Positions 24,245 to 35,591 of a DNA stretch of 64,000 bases are shown here, in pieces. Position numbers and translations under genes: made by a program. The notes beneath the pieces are model-generated. The model worked only from the letters and a program-made list of their open reading frames with translations. It was not told the DNA's origin and made no database searches. Each line of letters begins with the position of its first letter. Position 1 is the stretch's first letter. Source of the DNA: Dasypus novemcinctus (Eukaryota > Chordata > Mammalia > Cingulata > Dasypodidae); the NCBI RefSeq assembly GCF_030445035.2, contig NC_080689.1:25201278-25265277 (forward strand), written 5' to 3'.

Positions 24245-24440
24245 CAAATAGTGACTTACAACTTATGGAGAGATTGTATACTTTGATCTAATCAATGGTT
24301 GTGAGGAAGGGTGTGTCATATAACATTGACATATGAGAAAATGGAGGTGCAGAGACTTTGTCACTTCCCCAAAGTCACATGAGATAATCAGGACCTAACC
24401 TTGGCTATCATGACTGTCAGACTTATTCACTTTGCATGAA
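24245..24440 (-). repeat. MIR SINE fragment
   Basis: Decayed antisense MIR: 'gagaaaatggaggtgcagag', 'actttgtcacttccccaaag', 'tcacatgagataatcaggac'. Confidence 0.55.
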
Positions 24441-24509
24441 ATTGTGTTGCTACTCGTTCTAGGAGGCTTTGAAACACTGGTAGCCATGGGCCTTGTCACT
24501 GTGATCTAG

Positions 24510-24745
24510 GTGGTGGAATAAGTTTCAGATTTAGAATTAGGGGAGCTGACTGAATTAAAAGTCAACCTGCTGCTATTGAGCTGGGTGACTTGGGACACAT
24601 CACTAAAATTCTCTGAGTCTCAATTTTATCACCTATAAATTGGGGGGAATGTCACGTATGTACAAGGTTGTTGTAAGACCGAAGATAATTAATGTAAATA
24701 GCCACTGACAGTGGTAAAGTGCTCTACAAATGTAAATTCCTATTA
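24510..24745 (+). repeat. MIR SINE
   Basis: Good sense copy: 'gctgggtgacttgggacaca', 'ctctgagtctcaattttatc', 'acctataaattggggggaat', 'ggttgttgtaagaccgaaga', 'gtaaagtgctctacaaatgt'. Confidence 0.88.
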
Positions 24746-24779
24746 TTTACTGAGCACAGATTATATATCCAGCATTAGG

Positions 24780-25225
24780 CTAGTTATGATGAATTCACAA
24801 GTTTTTTTACCTAGTCTGACAACCTGTCCTTATTTCTTTCCCATCAACTCTAGTCACTCCATGCCCAAGTCACAATGAACTTTTTGGTCTTTTCCATACA
24901 TAATTTTAAGCAGATTGCGTGGCCTATATATTCTAATCTTTTGGCCTGGAATCTCCTTCCTCTAGCAACTCTTCCACATCCTTCAGAGGCCTTTTCCAAC
25001 ACTCTTGGGTAGAGTTAATTTCTCCTCTTCTGGGTTCCCATACTCTTTGTTCATTTCTCTGCTGTAGCACTTTCCATAGTGTATTGTAATTCATCTATTT
25101 TATTTCTGCTCCCCCCTTTCCTAGGCTATGAGCTCCTCAAGGGCAGATGCCATGCAGTCTGTGTTAGTGTGTCTTTTACACAGTAGACACCCAAAGGCTT
25201 GTTTGCTGAATGAATGATTAGCGGT
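24780..25225 (+). repeat. L2 LINE 3' fragment
   Basis: L2 3' order: 'tggcctggaatctccttcct', 'cttccacatccttcagaggc', 'ctatgagctcctcaagggca', 'cacagtagacacccaaaggc', ending 'tgctgaatgaatgatt'. Confidence 0.8.
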
Positions 25226-26707
25226 ATAAGAATTACTGTCCCTGACTTGCGCATATTTTACAACCTAAATGAGCGGCCAAGACAAAGATGAAAGATGAAA
25301 CATTCGCAAAGAACATAGGACACAAGATTATATGAGGTAGTAAAGACCCTTAGCAGAGCATAAATTCAGGTGAGCAGAGGATCGTTGAAAGCTAAAATCA
25401 CCAGGGAAAGCTTCAGTGAGTATGTGGAATTTGTTAATGAAATAAAATGAGGGGGGTAGGGGAAAGGGATTAATTTCGTTAAATCTACCAGAATTCCTTC
25501 AGGGAGAAAATCTTATTAGTTTGGAAACCCCATAGTGGTAGCTAAGGACTCAAGGGATCTGCTTGGGAGCAGACTGTTCTGCAAAAGGAAAGGGATTTAT
25601 CTGTTTTCCAGGATGTAAGAAATGAGAAGGGCAGAATGGAGGTGGGTTCAGGAAAATGGTAGAAGAACCCCCATGCCCAAAAAAGCGACTCCCTAAATCT
25701 CAATAAAGTTGCTTAAATCCTGAAGTGTTTGATTTGAATGGATTCTTTTAAAAGGAAGCAATGGATGGACTCAATCAGAGACATTCTATGTGAATACTGG
25801 AACAGGGAGGCAAAGAAAGAAGCAAGGCACAGGTATCCACAGAGAGCATGAGAAGGGTTTCTGAGGGTCAAGGACATAGATTTTGGGTTTGGGCCCAAAT
25901 CTCTAAGGAGTGGAGCTGGGGAGCTGAGGGAGGGGGAAGCTAACATCTAGATGACAGTGACAAAGGAATTATTCTCCCAAAGCATAGAATTGATTATGGA
26001 TCTTGAGGAATTCATGATAAAGCAAAATAATACTTGCGTTCTCCTGGTAGTCAGTCATCCCTACAGCTGCTGAGCCCCACACCCACAGCTCGTAAGTGGC
26101 AGTCTGCCAACCACGTTGATTATGGAGGAAAAGTTTTTGCCTTTTCTGGCTATATCAGGAAAAAATGGCAAAAGTGTGAGTTTTTAATAATTCTAAACTC
26201 ATTTTGAACCTGTCATTTAATTTCAAGGACTGTATTTTCAAATTATGTTCTTCTTAAGCATTTTATTAAACATCCTTTTTCTTTTTGCGGCCCGTACATG
26301 GCAAAATTAAAATGTGTCAACTTTACACCCATCTCCTAAATTTCCTGGAAATTACAAAGTCTGGGAAGTGCCTCTATAAGATACTGTGACCCACAGTATA
26401 ATCCCAATTAGATCGCTTGTCCTTAGTTAAATAGAAGGAAGGAGACTTATTTTCAGCTCCTAAATCCACTCCTGCTGCTTGTGGTTGATATTGTTGAAGG
26501 CAATGTCTTTTTGACTTGCATCATCCATGTCCTCTTCAAATTAGAATCTCTGAGTGGCTGAATTGCCGCAGAACTTTCGAAGACTGTCTACCTATGAACA
26601 GAATGTGGTTTGATAATCAGTATGCCATTCAACCAAGTAAATCCTACAACTAGCTAAAGCAATATCTTTTGTTGCATTTTACAAAGCAGTGTTTATGTCA
26701 TTGTGAC
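25226..26707. other. Non-coding, no gene seen
   Basis: Unique-looking sequence; no gene or clear repeat recognised. Confidence 0.45.
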
Positions 26708-27335
26708 AGTTTGAATTTGGTGAATCCAAAAAAACCATTATGTTTTTGAACAAATCCATTCCTGTGGGTGCGGGCCCATTTGATCGGACCATGTCAGTGT
26801 GGCATGACTCAGGTTGGGTCTCTACTCTTTTACTGGAGCTTTATATAAACAGAGACATAGAGAGACACAGAGACAGGAAGCTGCCATTTTGACCCAGCCA
26901 TGTGAGAGGACTCGAGGATTGCTAGCAGCCAAAGCTGAGGCATGAAGCCCTCAAGAGGGCGGACCATGGAGGAGCTCAAGGCTGAAGAGATGCGTCATAT
27001 CTCTGATAACTCACAGTTGAACTCAGGAAGAAAGCAGAGTGGCCGAAACTGAGAGAGACAAGCCCTATGCCTGGTTACCCACAGCTGAGCTCAGGGAGAT
27101 GGTGATTCTGGAGGGGAAGGCAGGGACCTCGGCGGAGATGAGCCGCCATCTTTGCCCAGTGGGGGACACCAGGATCACTACTAGCTGACTTTGGTGAGAA
27201 AGCATTTCTAATGGAGCTTTGATTTGGACATTTCACGGCCTAGGAACTGTAAGCTTTTACCCTAAATAAAATCCTCATTATAAAAGTCAACCCATTTCTG
27301 GTATTTCGCATCCACAGCCCTTTGGCAGAGTCATG
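26708..27335 (+). mobile_element. MaLR-like solo LTR (copy 2)
   Basis: Begins 'tgtgacagtttgaatttgg' and ends with 'caacccatttctggtatttc' and 'gcatccacagccctttgg'. A TATA-like 'ctttatataaacag' lies at about 26841-26853 and 'cctaaataaaatcc' near the end supplies a polyadenylation signal. The TATA-to-AATAAA spacing is long, because the middle is expanded with repeated 'gctgag' and 'ggag' phrases. Shares ends and several internal blocks with 7861-8322. Confidence 0.6.
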
Positions 27336-28238
27336 ATTACATATTTTCACATAGATTACTATGAAATGCACACTTGCTATTGGGCTGCATGATAATTGGT
27401 CACACGTGGCTGCTATTCGTGTGGTTTTTTGGACTGGGCCAGCTTCAGGTTCAGCCTGGTAGTTGCACAGGGCCTCGCTTAGGAGGTACCCATGCTCAGA
27501 AGCACCCCCCTCCCCTTAGTTTAATGCTCTGTTCTCATTGTCTGTAAATTATTAATAATTTTTTAACAAGAGACCCCTCATTTTCCCTTTGCATTGGACC
27601 CCATAAATTATGTAGCTGGTCCTTTTTCATATCCAATCACTGGTGTAAGGATTCAGGCCCGGCAGGAGATGGAAAGAGAGGGACTAGACCTAGAGGGTAG
27701 GCGTGGCTGCTCTTGACAGCTCCTGGTTTCCCGTGGCTGTCACACCAGCCTCTGCCTCCAGCAATGATCTCCCTCGGGCAATGGTCTCCTGCCTTCTTCC
27801 AGAAGCTCAGCTGACTTTGAGACTTACTGAGGCACCCAAGTAGAGGGGTGGGCAGAAGAATCTGGACAGTCTGATTTGCAGAAAGATTTAAGGCCACAAA
27901 TACCTCCTCATGTCCTAAAATCTCATCTAACAGAGAGGGATCATTTAGATTAATGCAAAACAATTATCCTGGAAGGTCTGGGGATGGGGGTGGGAACTCC
28001 TCACTAGTCCCAACCCTGGCATGACCCTGGTGGCAGCCTCTGCGGCAGTATGCTTGGCCCCCCGGGGGAAGAAGCAGAGAGAATAACTCACAGTGGCCAA
28101 GTGGCAAGAAAGGGCCTTTAGGGAGAAGAGAAATATTTAATGGGACAACTTGTTGCTATGAGATATGCAATATAACTTCCATCATTTTCTCTCACTCTTC
28201 TATAATGTCTCTGGTCAAGGTAACGTCACTCCTAATGG
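27336..28238. other. Non-coding, no gene seen
   Basis: Nothing recognised. A 108-codon minus frame at 27637-27963 has no known similarity. Confidence 0.45.
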
Positions 28239-28338
28239 ATTTTTTTTTTTTTTTTTTTGGAGGGATTGAACCAGAGATTGAACCCAGGACCTCATACATG
28301 GGAAGCAGGTACTCAATCACTGAGCTACATCCACTCCC
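28239..28338 (-). mobile_element. Short DAS-type SINE
   Basis: T run of about 20, then 'gattgaacccaggacctcat', 'gggaagcaggtactcaatca', 'ctgagctacatccactccct'. Target duplications are 'actcctaatgg' on the left and 'actcttaatgg' on the right. The right flank is itself duplicated: 'ctcttaatggttttatgttc' is followed by 'cttttaatggtttc'. Confidence 0.88.
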
Positions 28339-31137
28339 TACTCTTAATGGTTTTATGTTCCCTACTTTTAATGGTTTCTTTGGAGAACTCAAAAAAAGTG
28401 CCATGTTCTGCCTCCAGGTTTATTCGACATGAAGATAGGAATCGTGTAGGGGGTTTGGGAGCTAGAAGACAAGGGGACAGCGGGTGGTGGCTTCTGACCA
28501 GGTAGGGAGTGGGCGTGACCTTGGTGAGAATTCCAGTTCTTCCAGGATCTTCCTTGCAAGTTCATAAGAATGAGTGCACGAGGCTGTCATGTGACCCACA
28601 ACTGTGGTGGCGACTGGGTGTTGTCATCCTGGGAGCAGAGCGAAGCCTATGTAAGCTGTGAACTTGTCAGCTTGTCGATTAGTCATCTGTGCCCAGGCTC
28701 TTTATAAGATTTTTGCACATGTTAGGTTTTGCTTGACACATCTAGTAGACATGTTGTCATTAGCCTTGTTATCTTTTTAATTCTTTTTCAAGTTTCTTCT
28801 CCCTCTCTCCTTCCTTTCTTCATTCCCTCATTCTTCCTTCTTCCTCTCTCCTTCTCACCTTGGCATTTTTATCCCTCCATTCTATACCTAAGTTCATGTA
28901 AAGCTTGCCCCTTGCCGTGAGGTGAACTGAAGGCAGAGGGCACATAGCCAGCTATAGGCCAGAACTCTGGGCACGAGTGCGAGAATATTTTGGCAGCAAT
29001 CTAGCTTAGGAAGCCAATATTTTTACCAAAAGTTACAGTAAATATTTACCAATTCAGTCTCATGTGGGTGTTCTTATTTTGAGTGAAAAGCAATCTCATG
29101 CACTGCTATTTACTTTGAATATATTCTCTTTTCAGTAACCGTGACTAAGTCCCCTTTTCACAGAGATTAGAAAGCAAGTTGGCTTTCGTCTAGCAAATAA
29201 AACAGTTTCCTATACATATTCTGGAAGTAGGCTACAGTCTTTAGAACGCTAATCCTAAAACGATAATATTAATTAATAAATGAACTTTACTGCTACTAAA
29301 GGGCTGAGCCACTGGTTTTTAACTTGGCTTTTGCTGGGAAAGCAGAGCTATAAACTCTGGGCATGATACAGCAAAGGAGGTAAATCAAATGAAGACATTT
29401 ATTGGGTATTGTCATTAATGCTGTGAGAGATGTGAAGATAATAAGGTAAGATCCTTCCCTTTAAGAAACTTATATTTGTAAAGAAAGGGCATCAAACAAT
29501 GCTAAATTACGTAACCATAAAAGATGTGGATGCCACTTTAAGATAACTATAAGAGAGAATAGAGCACACCAAATTTATAAAGGGAATGTATAGAATTGTC
29601 TCAGAGAGGCAAGAGTTGTTTGGGGCTGGCAGGAAAGGGACATCTCTCTGGAGAGGTAGATTCAAGATGATTATTGAGTGGTGGCATTCCAGGCAGGCAG
29701 AAAGTATTAGCAAGCCTACAGAGCTGATGAAAGAGCTGTACGGATGACAGTGAGATGAGCAAGTCAATTTGGCTGAAAAGAAGTTTCTGGATGATGAGTA
29801 GTTGCAGACAGAGCTAGAAACAGCCAGTGTGTAGGAGTGTAGAGGGTTGACCGTTGGGGCTAGATGCTTTTCCATACCAGCCAGCTCAGAGCCCTTTTCT
29901 GCTGAACCATTTTGGGCCACCTCTCCCTTTCTTTTATCTGGAAGCCAGGAGTTCTTTTCCATTGGGCAAGCCCAGTGGAAGTCTAGGCCCTGGAAGGGGA
30001 GTGTGCAAGGTCACTGTGGGAGCTCCTCGCCTCTCTTTAGTGTAGAAACTTGGACAGGGCCAGTGTGGAAAATGGATTGTGAAGTGCTCCCGTCTCAGAA
30101 TGTGTGGAAATTCCCTCTTCCCTGTCCTCCACCGCCCCCAGAAACCATTCATCAGGTGCCCCACCCAAGAGCCTGAGAAGTAGGTGTAAAATTAGGAACT
30201 GGTTCAAAAGATGAGTATTGCATAAAGGTTCAATTCCGCCCCAGAGCAAGGTATTATGAATACAGATCTGACAATACATTATTATAAGAAACTGAAGAAT
30301 TCAGCCTTTGTGGTGGTGCCTTCAGAGCTAAGTAATGCTGGGGAGTAATGATGAAGCAAAAGAATGATTATACAAACTTCAGACTAAACATTTAGGCCCT
30401 GTGTGCTGCCAGCTGACAAGAGGAAGTAATTAATAGGCAGTTGCAATGTGGAAGATTCTGGAAAATAGAGTTTTGTTGTCTGAAATTCAGTCTCTGACAG
30501 AAGAGTATTAGTAAGATGAATGTAGTTGGATCAAGTAATCTTGAGAGGAAGAGCATTCTCAAATCACTCTTGGAAATAATTCCTGGCGGTGTTTGGTTCC
30601 CTCTGCCCCTTATAAAAGAGTGTTCTCCTGAGTGTTGCATTTGGCAAGCAAGTGGGTGAAGGAGCTGCCACAAGCAACCACTACAGCTGTGCAAGCAAGC
30701 TGCTGGGAGGATCAGACACTTGTTAGTTTTTATGAAGTTAGGTGTCTGGTCTCTATTTCTTTGCCTTGCAATGGCACTTCCTGGTGAGGGTTACCACTGT
30801 GCCTCTCAGAAAACCCTAGGTCAGCAGCATCTGCTTTGCAGCTTGGCTGACTACAGCTGGCTCTGAGCCAAGGCATGCTACTTTCCTGGGTCAGGTGTGG
30901 CTGTGGTGGTAATGGGCTTCAGAAAAACAGGGCCCTCTGCTCTCTGGCCACCTTTCCCTGCCCTTGGTGCCCTGATTAGTAGAGGGTGTCACAGGGGGAA
31001 GGAGGGAGCCTAGTGGGCATCTCCCTGGCTGATGCTTAGAAAGTCAAGAAGCTGCTCTTCGTTGTCCAGGTTCTTCTTCTATATTCTTTGGGTAACCTTT
31101 TCTCCACAGCCCCATCATCCTCACCCCTGACAGATAT
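28339..31137. other. Non-coding, no host gene seen
   Basis: About 2.8 kb upstream of the ERV-A insertion. The largest frame, 151 codons on the minus strand (29507-29962), has no domain. The DNA under it reads like a very old LINE ('tttaagaaacttatatttgt', 'agtattagcaagcctacaga'). I see no promoter or RNA gene. Confidence 0.4.
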
Positions 31138-31141
31138 AAAG

Positions 31142-31739
31142 GGAAGCTGGCTAGTAAGATAGGGAATCAACAGATGGATCTGGAACCTGGCAAGAAGTCC
31201 ATGTGGACATCAATAACCCCCAAGATGGCTGCTGGAAGACCCCCCCCACCCATAAGATTCTGCCATTCAGAAAAAAGACTTCTTCTGGAAGCCAGGAGAA
31301 GCCCCGGATATTCCCCAATGACTTTATCATTGGGCCCTCATGGGGATTGATAGGTGCAGTAATCATTCAGAACAGTATCTACTGGGACTCCTCCCCTTCC
31401 ATTAGCAAAGGGGTGGAATAATTAATAGTTCAAAAAGCAGGCGCAAGGCCTGAGTGAACTCTCTTGCCTCTGGACTCTGACTCTGGCTGCCTTCCCTGCT
31501 TGGATCACTACGCAAATAAACCTGGGGATTTATAATCTATAATGAGAAATTGTAGTTTGTAAATCAGCCCACTTTATCACTTTTCAGCCCCGTCCTCTCT
31601 ACCTGGGACCCCTGATCTGTTATTTTCTCCCATTTCTTGCCCCTCCCTACCTTAATAAATTACTGGCCTAACTCACCCGACATGCTCTTGAAATTCATTT
31701 CTGCAGCACAGTCAAGAATCTAGACAAAATCCGGTAACA
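31142..31739 (+). repeat. ERV-A 5' LTR
   Basis: Pairs with 35592-36188 along the whole length, for example 'catcaataacccccaagatg', 'cattgggccctcatggggat' and 'gggtggaataattaatagtt' in both. The first base appears mutated from T; the other copy begins 'taaagctggc', so the ancestral start was probably 'tgaagctggc'. It ends 'ccggtaaca'. Polyadenylation-type AATAAA motifs occur near 31515 and 31654. The region around 31440-31520 is the most diverged between copies. Confidence 0.92.
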
Positions 31740-31743
31740 TATT

Positions 31744-31761
31744 TGGTGGGCCAGCCAGGAG
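31744..31761 (+). promoter_or_regulatory. ERV-A primer-binding site, tRNA-Arg(ACG) type
   Basis: TGGTGGGCCAGCCAGGAG, four bases after the LTR end. The complement of the 3' 18 bases of vertebrate tRNA-Arg(ACG), recalled from memory, is TGGCGAGCCAGCCAGGAG; 16 of 18 match. Confidence 0.8.
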
Positions 31762-33157
31762 CTTATTGGTGAGTGAAACTATGGCCTACAGCCTATTTAA
31801 TCCTTCCTTTGGTTTTCCATTTTAAATAGGTTCACCTACGAGCCCCCACAGGACGTAATCCCGGGAGGGAAGGGGTCAGGCATGGGAATTCTCCACATGC
31901 CCAGGCTTGTGGGATCTGACCCCAGACATAATGGCTGGGTCATAGGGCAGTGGCTCAAATCATGGCCCTGCCCAGACAGAGTTTCCCCAGCAGAGCGCCG
32001 GGCACTGTGAAGCTTCCTTTTCAAGCCCTGTTAGCAGCCGGAGGCTTTGCCCTTGGCTGCCGTTGCCTTCTCCCACCCTCTGCCCTAGGGGGTGCATAGC
32101 AATGGTGAAGAGCCAGGGGTTTGCCCCTCCCAGCTGGTCCCACCTTTGCAGGCCAGCCAGGTGGTGGACAGAGCCAAAATTAATGCCGTGGGAGTTCCCT
32201 TCCTCAGGGTGTCTCAAGCCAGGATACCCTTGCATAATTAACCTTTACCCACGTTTTACCTTCCTACTTCTTGCTACTGAATCTCTTTACAGGTTTGTGC
32301 TGGAATACTTTGGTACGTCTTAAAACCTGTGAAACTGGGAAAATGCCTTTGCTTGCAAAGAAGTTATTGCCTCAGAGCCCCAAGTCCTCTTAGCTATAAC
32401 AATTAATCTCTATAATCATTCAATGGCCTTTTGATGGCTGGTCTAACTGGGAAACTGTCAGACAGTAAAATTGTAAAATGAGGACTGTGTCTAAGACTTC
32501 TAGAAGGATAGGAGGAAGAAGCTTTCTCCGAGGAGGGAGCAGTATTCAGCTTGGAAGGCATCTGGTCTATTTGATCTGTCTTCTAAGTCCAGGTGGCCCT
32601 GGAAATGCCCGGCAGCAGGGGTCTCTGATTCCTGGGGTGGTGGGAACCAGGGAAGTAGCTCTGAATGTCCCCCCAAAACTTGAAGGCTTGGGTGATTCAA
32701 TTCAGAGAGCAACCAAACGTTTCCTGAGATTTAACTCAGGAACTTCTGTTTGGGTTAAGAGTGCAGTCAGTCTCGGATCCTGAAATGTAGGGATACTGAG
32801 ACCCAGAGCAGTAAACCCTGAATGGCCCCCATCCCTTGGGCCCATCCATTCAGAGGGCAGCCAAATATCCCCTGAAACAGATATCTCAGGTGCTTTGATT
32901 TGGGGTAACTGCTCAGTCTCCCACCAACTTGGCTTGGGTGCACTGATTTGATATCTGGAATCAGATATCCCCCAAGACCTAGGTTGCCCACGAGGATGCT
33001 TGTGGGCCAGGCAGGCTCTGAAAATTAAAATTCTCAGGATGCTAAGAACAGACCATCAGCTCTAAATTATGTGGAGTGGTGAACATTTTAGTCAGACTAG
33101 GACTCTGGGGTGCCAGATGGGTCAACTAAAAGGTGCTTCTTTATTCTCCCTAGAATA
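31762..33157 (+). other. ERV-A 5' leader
   Basis: A 1.4-kb untranslated leader between primer site and gag ATG. It holds no gene. It includes a diverged tandem duplication with a period of 148 bp: 'ttcagagagcaaccaaa' at 32701 and 'ttcagagggcagccaaa' at 32849. Both units continue into matching 'actcaggaacttctgtttgg' and 'tctcaggtgctttgatttgg' blocks. The packaging signal would be expected in this interval, but I cannot point to it. Confidence 0.65.
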
Positions 33158-34669
33158 ATGGGTACAGCCTCTAGCATACCAGCAGACTCCCCATTGGGGT
33201 GTATTCTCAAGAACTGGACAACCCTACCAACTGAAGGGTTGAAGAAGGAGAAACTGATCTTCTGCAAAACTGCATGGCCACAGTATAGCTTTGAAGGTGG
33301 CCAGAATTGGCCTGTAAATGGTACTCTAAATTACAACCGTATTTTGCAGATAGACCTCCTGTATAAGAAGAAAGGAAAGCAGTCAGAGGTTTCATATGTT
33401 CAGCTTTTTATGGCTCTATATCAGGATACAAGGATAAGTGGATCTTGTAAGTTATGCTATGGTTAGGAAGTGAAACCACTCCCTGAGAAGAAGGGTGATA
33501 TCTTAGAGAATGCCCTCCTCAGTTCTCCCCTCTACCCTCTGCTTCTGTACCTCATGTGCCCATAGCTAACCCAGTGGGAGTCACTAGGAGAGGAGCATCT
33601 TTCCACCCTAATAGGGGACGCAAAAAACGGCCTGTACCCAATAAGGGAAGCAGCAAATGGAGAAGCAGGAACAATTAGAGTCTATGTTCCCTTCTCCATG
33701 ACACATTGAACTCAATGTAAGGAAGAGTTGGGGTGATTTTCAGAGGACCCAGATAAGTTTACTGAGGAATTCCAGAAGTTAACACTAAATTTTGAGCTGA
33801 TGTGGGGGAGACATGCATGTTATCCTAGTCTCATGCTGCACCCCTGAAGAAAAATGCCACCTTTGGGAAGTGGCTCAGAGGCATGCCAATGAGATGGCTG
33901 CCCAGCAGCCCCAGCAACATGCTGTAGGGGTAGTGGCAGTTCCAGAGGCCAGTCCTAACTGGAACTACCAAGGAGAGCAAGCAGACGTAAGAGAGACCAT
34001 ATGGTAGCATGCCTACTAGAGGGAATGAAAAAATGCATTGTCAAGTCTGTTAATTATAATAAGCTGCAGGAAATAAACCAGAGAGAAAAGGAAAATCCTG
34101 CCCTGTTTCAAGGGAGACTAGTAGAAGTTATGGGAAAGTAAACCCAAGTTAATCCAGACTCACTGGAGGGACAGATTGTATTAAAAACCTATTTTACCAG
34201 CTAGGCAGCTCCAGATATTAAAAGGAAACTCCAAAAGCTAGCTCTAGGTCCTGGAACCTCAATGAATTCTCTTTTGAAAGTAGCTTTTTCCATCTTCAAC
34301 AACTGTGACCAGACCTTTGAGGAGTCGAGGGCAAAGAGGGACAGGCAGAAGGCTCAGCTACTTGCAGTTGCCGTAAATGGCAGCCGTCCACCTCGGGGTC
34401 ACCCCAGCTCAGGCTTCAGACCATTGAGATCCTGCTTCAACTGTGGAGAGCTTAGCCACTGGAAGAAAGACTGCCCTAAACCACATAAGGGGCTCCCCGG
34501 TCCCTGCCCCCAGTGTGGAAAAACAGGCCATTGGGCTCGGAAGTGCACCAATCCTGAGGGCGAGGTGGAGCACAGCCCAGAGCCCTGGTGGCAACAGCCC
34601 CCATGGAGGACTGAGGGGGCATGGGGCAAAGAGTGGCTCCTTGGACGACTCCGTGGAACATCAAACTAG
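33158..34669 (+). pseudogene. gag: ERV-A gag, broken
   Basis: The matrix-like N-terminus opens at an ATG at 33158 (MGTASS...) and stays open to a stop at 33464-33466. The spacing of 'LIFCKTAWPQY' and 'NWPVNGTLNYN' resembles gammaretroviral MA. The capsid part is interrupted by stops and frameshifts. 'DPDKFTEEFQKL' (about 33749) and a block at about 34079-34137 (ENPALFQGRL), resembling the segment next to the major homology region, are still recognisable. From the ATG at 34262 a 135-codon frame keeps the nucleocapsid, with two CCHC knuckles. Knuckle 1 has C58, C61, H66, C71; knuckle 2 has C82, C85, H90, C95 (numbering from that ATG). Knuckle 1 has Ser instead of the usual Gly before His. No functional Gag can be made from this locus as it stands. 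Confidence 0.88.
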
Positions 34670-34905
34670 AGGAGCCCTGGGTGACCTTCGATGTGGCAGC
34701 TGTTAAAGGAATTGCCAGCTGGGTGCACTTATCCTGAGTGAAACCAGCTGCCCAAGGAAGTGCCAACCCACCAGAAGCACCTGATGGGTTGTACGAGTGC
34801 CAGCCATTGGATGGACTGAAATACCTCTTCAAGAGACAAAGCTAAGTATCATCTGGGTCTCTAACCCATCATCTTAAAAACAAAAAACAAACAAACAAAA
34901 AATCC

Positions 34906-35424
34906 TTGTCTGTTTCATTTGAAAAAGGCAATGTCTCTTTTCATCCCCCTCTGACTGATTTAGGCATAACCACCACCATCGAAAACTGGGGTTGGCAATC
35001 TATACCAAACCCCATTATCTATTTCAGTCTCTCCCTAGAGCTAACTAACAGCATAAATGAAACCAGCTGTGCCTTAGAAGCTCTAAAACAGCAAGCAGAC
35101 TCTCTTGCTGCTGTGGTGACGCAGTATTGCAGGGCACTTGACATGCTAACTGCAGCACAGGGAAGAGTATGTCCTTTCCTTAAGGAAGAATGTCATCTCT
35201 ATGTAAATTACTCTAAAATAGTCCTAAACAGTATTCAAAACCTGCAAAATGAAACCCACCAATGTCAGAGAGATGCTGCCTTTATAGGCACCTGGACTTT
35301 CTACTCTTGTGTTTTCCGGGATCCTCTTACTGGGACCATGTATTTTCAAAATTCTAATCAGGTCCATTTCTTCCAGAATCAACGTCTCATTAGCCATATG
35401 GGGACTTCACCCAAATTCACCTAG
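34906..35424 (+). pseudogene. env: ERV-A env transmembrane-subunit fragment
   Basis: A 172-codon open stretch beginning with TTG, not ATG; the first in-frame ATG is at residue 80. Residues about 55-80 form a heptad-like segment. They are followed by the region that corresponds to the gammaretroviral TM ectodomain and a cysteine motif (C-x6-C) at about residues 88-95. The next residue is His where a second adjacent Cys is usual. The surface subunit, cleavage site and fusion peptide are missing upstream. No hydrophobic membrane anchor is encoded before the stop. It lies only about 240 bp after gag because pol is deleted. A defective remnant. Confidence 0.85.
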
Positions 35425-35581
35425 GATGCCAAGATCCATCTTCCTCCGACCTAGACAGAGCAGCCAGAGAATTTTACACCTGGACAGGCAGGTCCTACTG
35501 CCCCTAACCAGCAGGAAGTAGCTACAGAAGAATGATCATCTAACTTGAGCACTCCTTTAAGAATAAAGGTGTAAACTCTCT

Positions 35582-35591
35582 GAGTGGGGAA
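35582..35591 (+). promoter_or_regulatory. ERV-A polypurine tract (degraded)
   Basis: 'gagtggggaa' sits flush against the start of the 3' LTR, where a plus-strand primer tract is expected. One T interrupts it. Confidence 0.65.

Noticed and set aside
29507..29962. 151-codon minus-strand open frame
   Set aside because: Composition is unlike a conserved protein, and the underlying DNA looks like an old LINE remnant; no supporting context.
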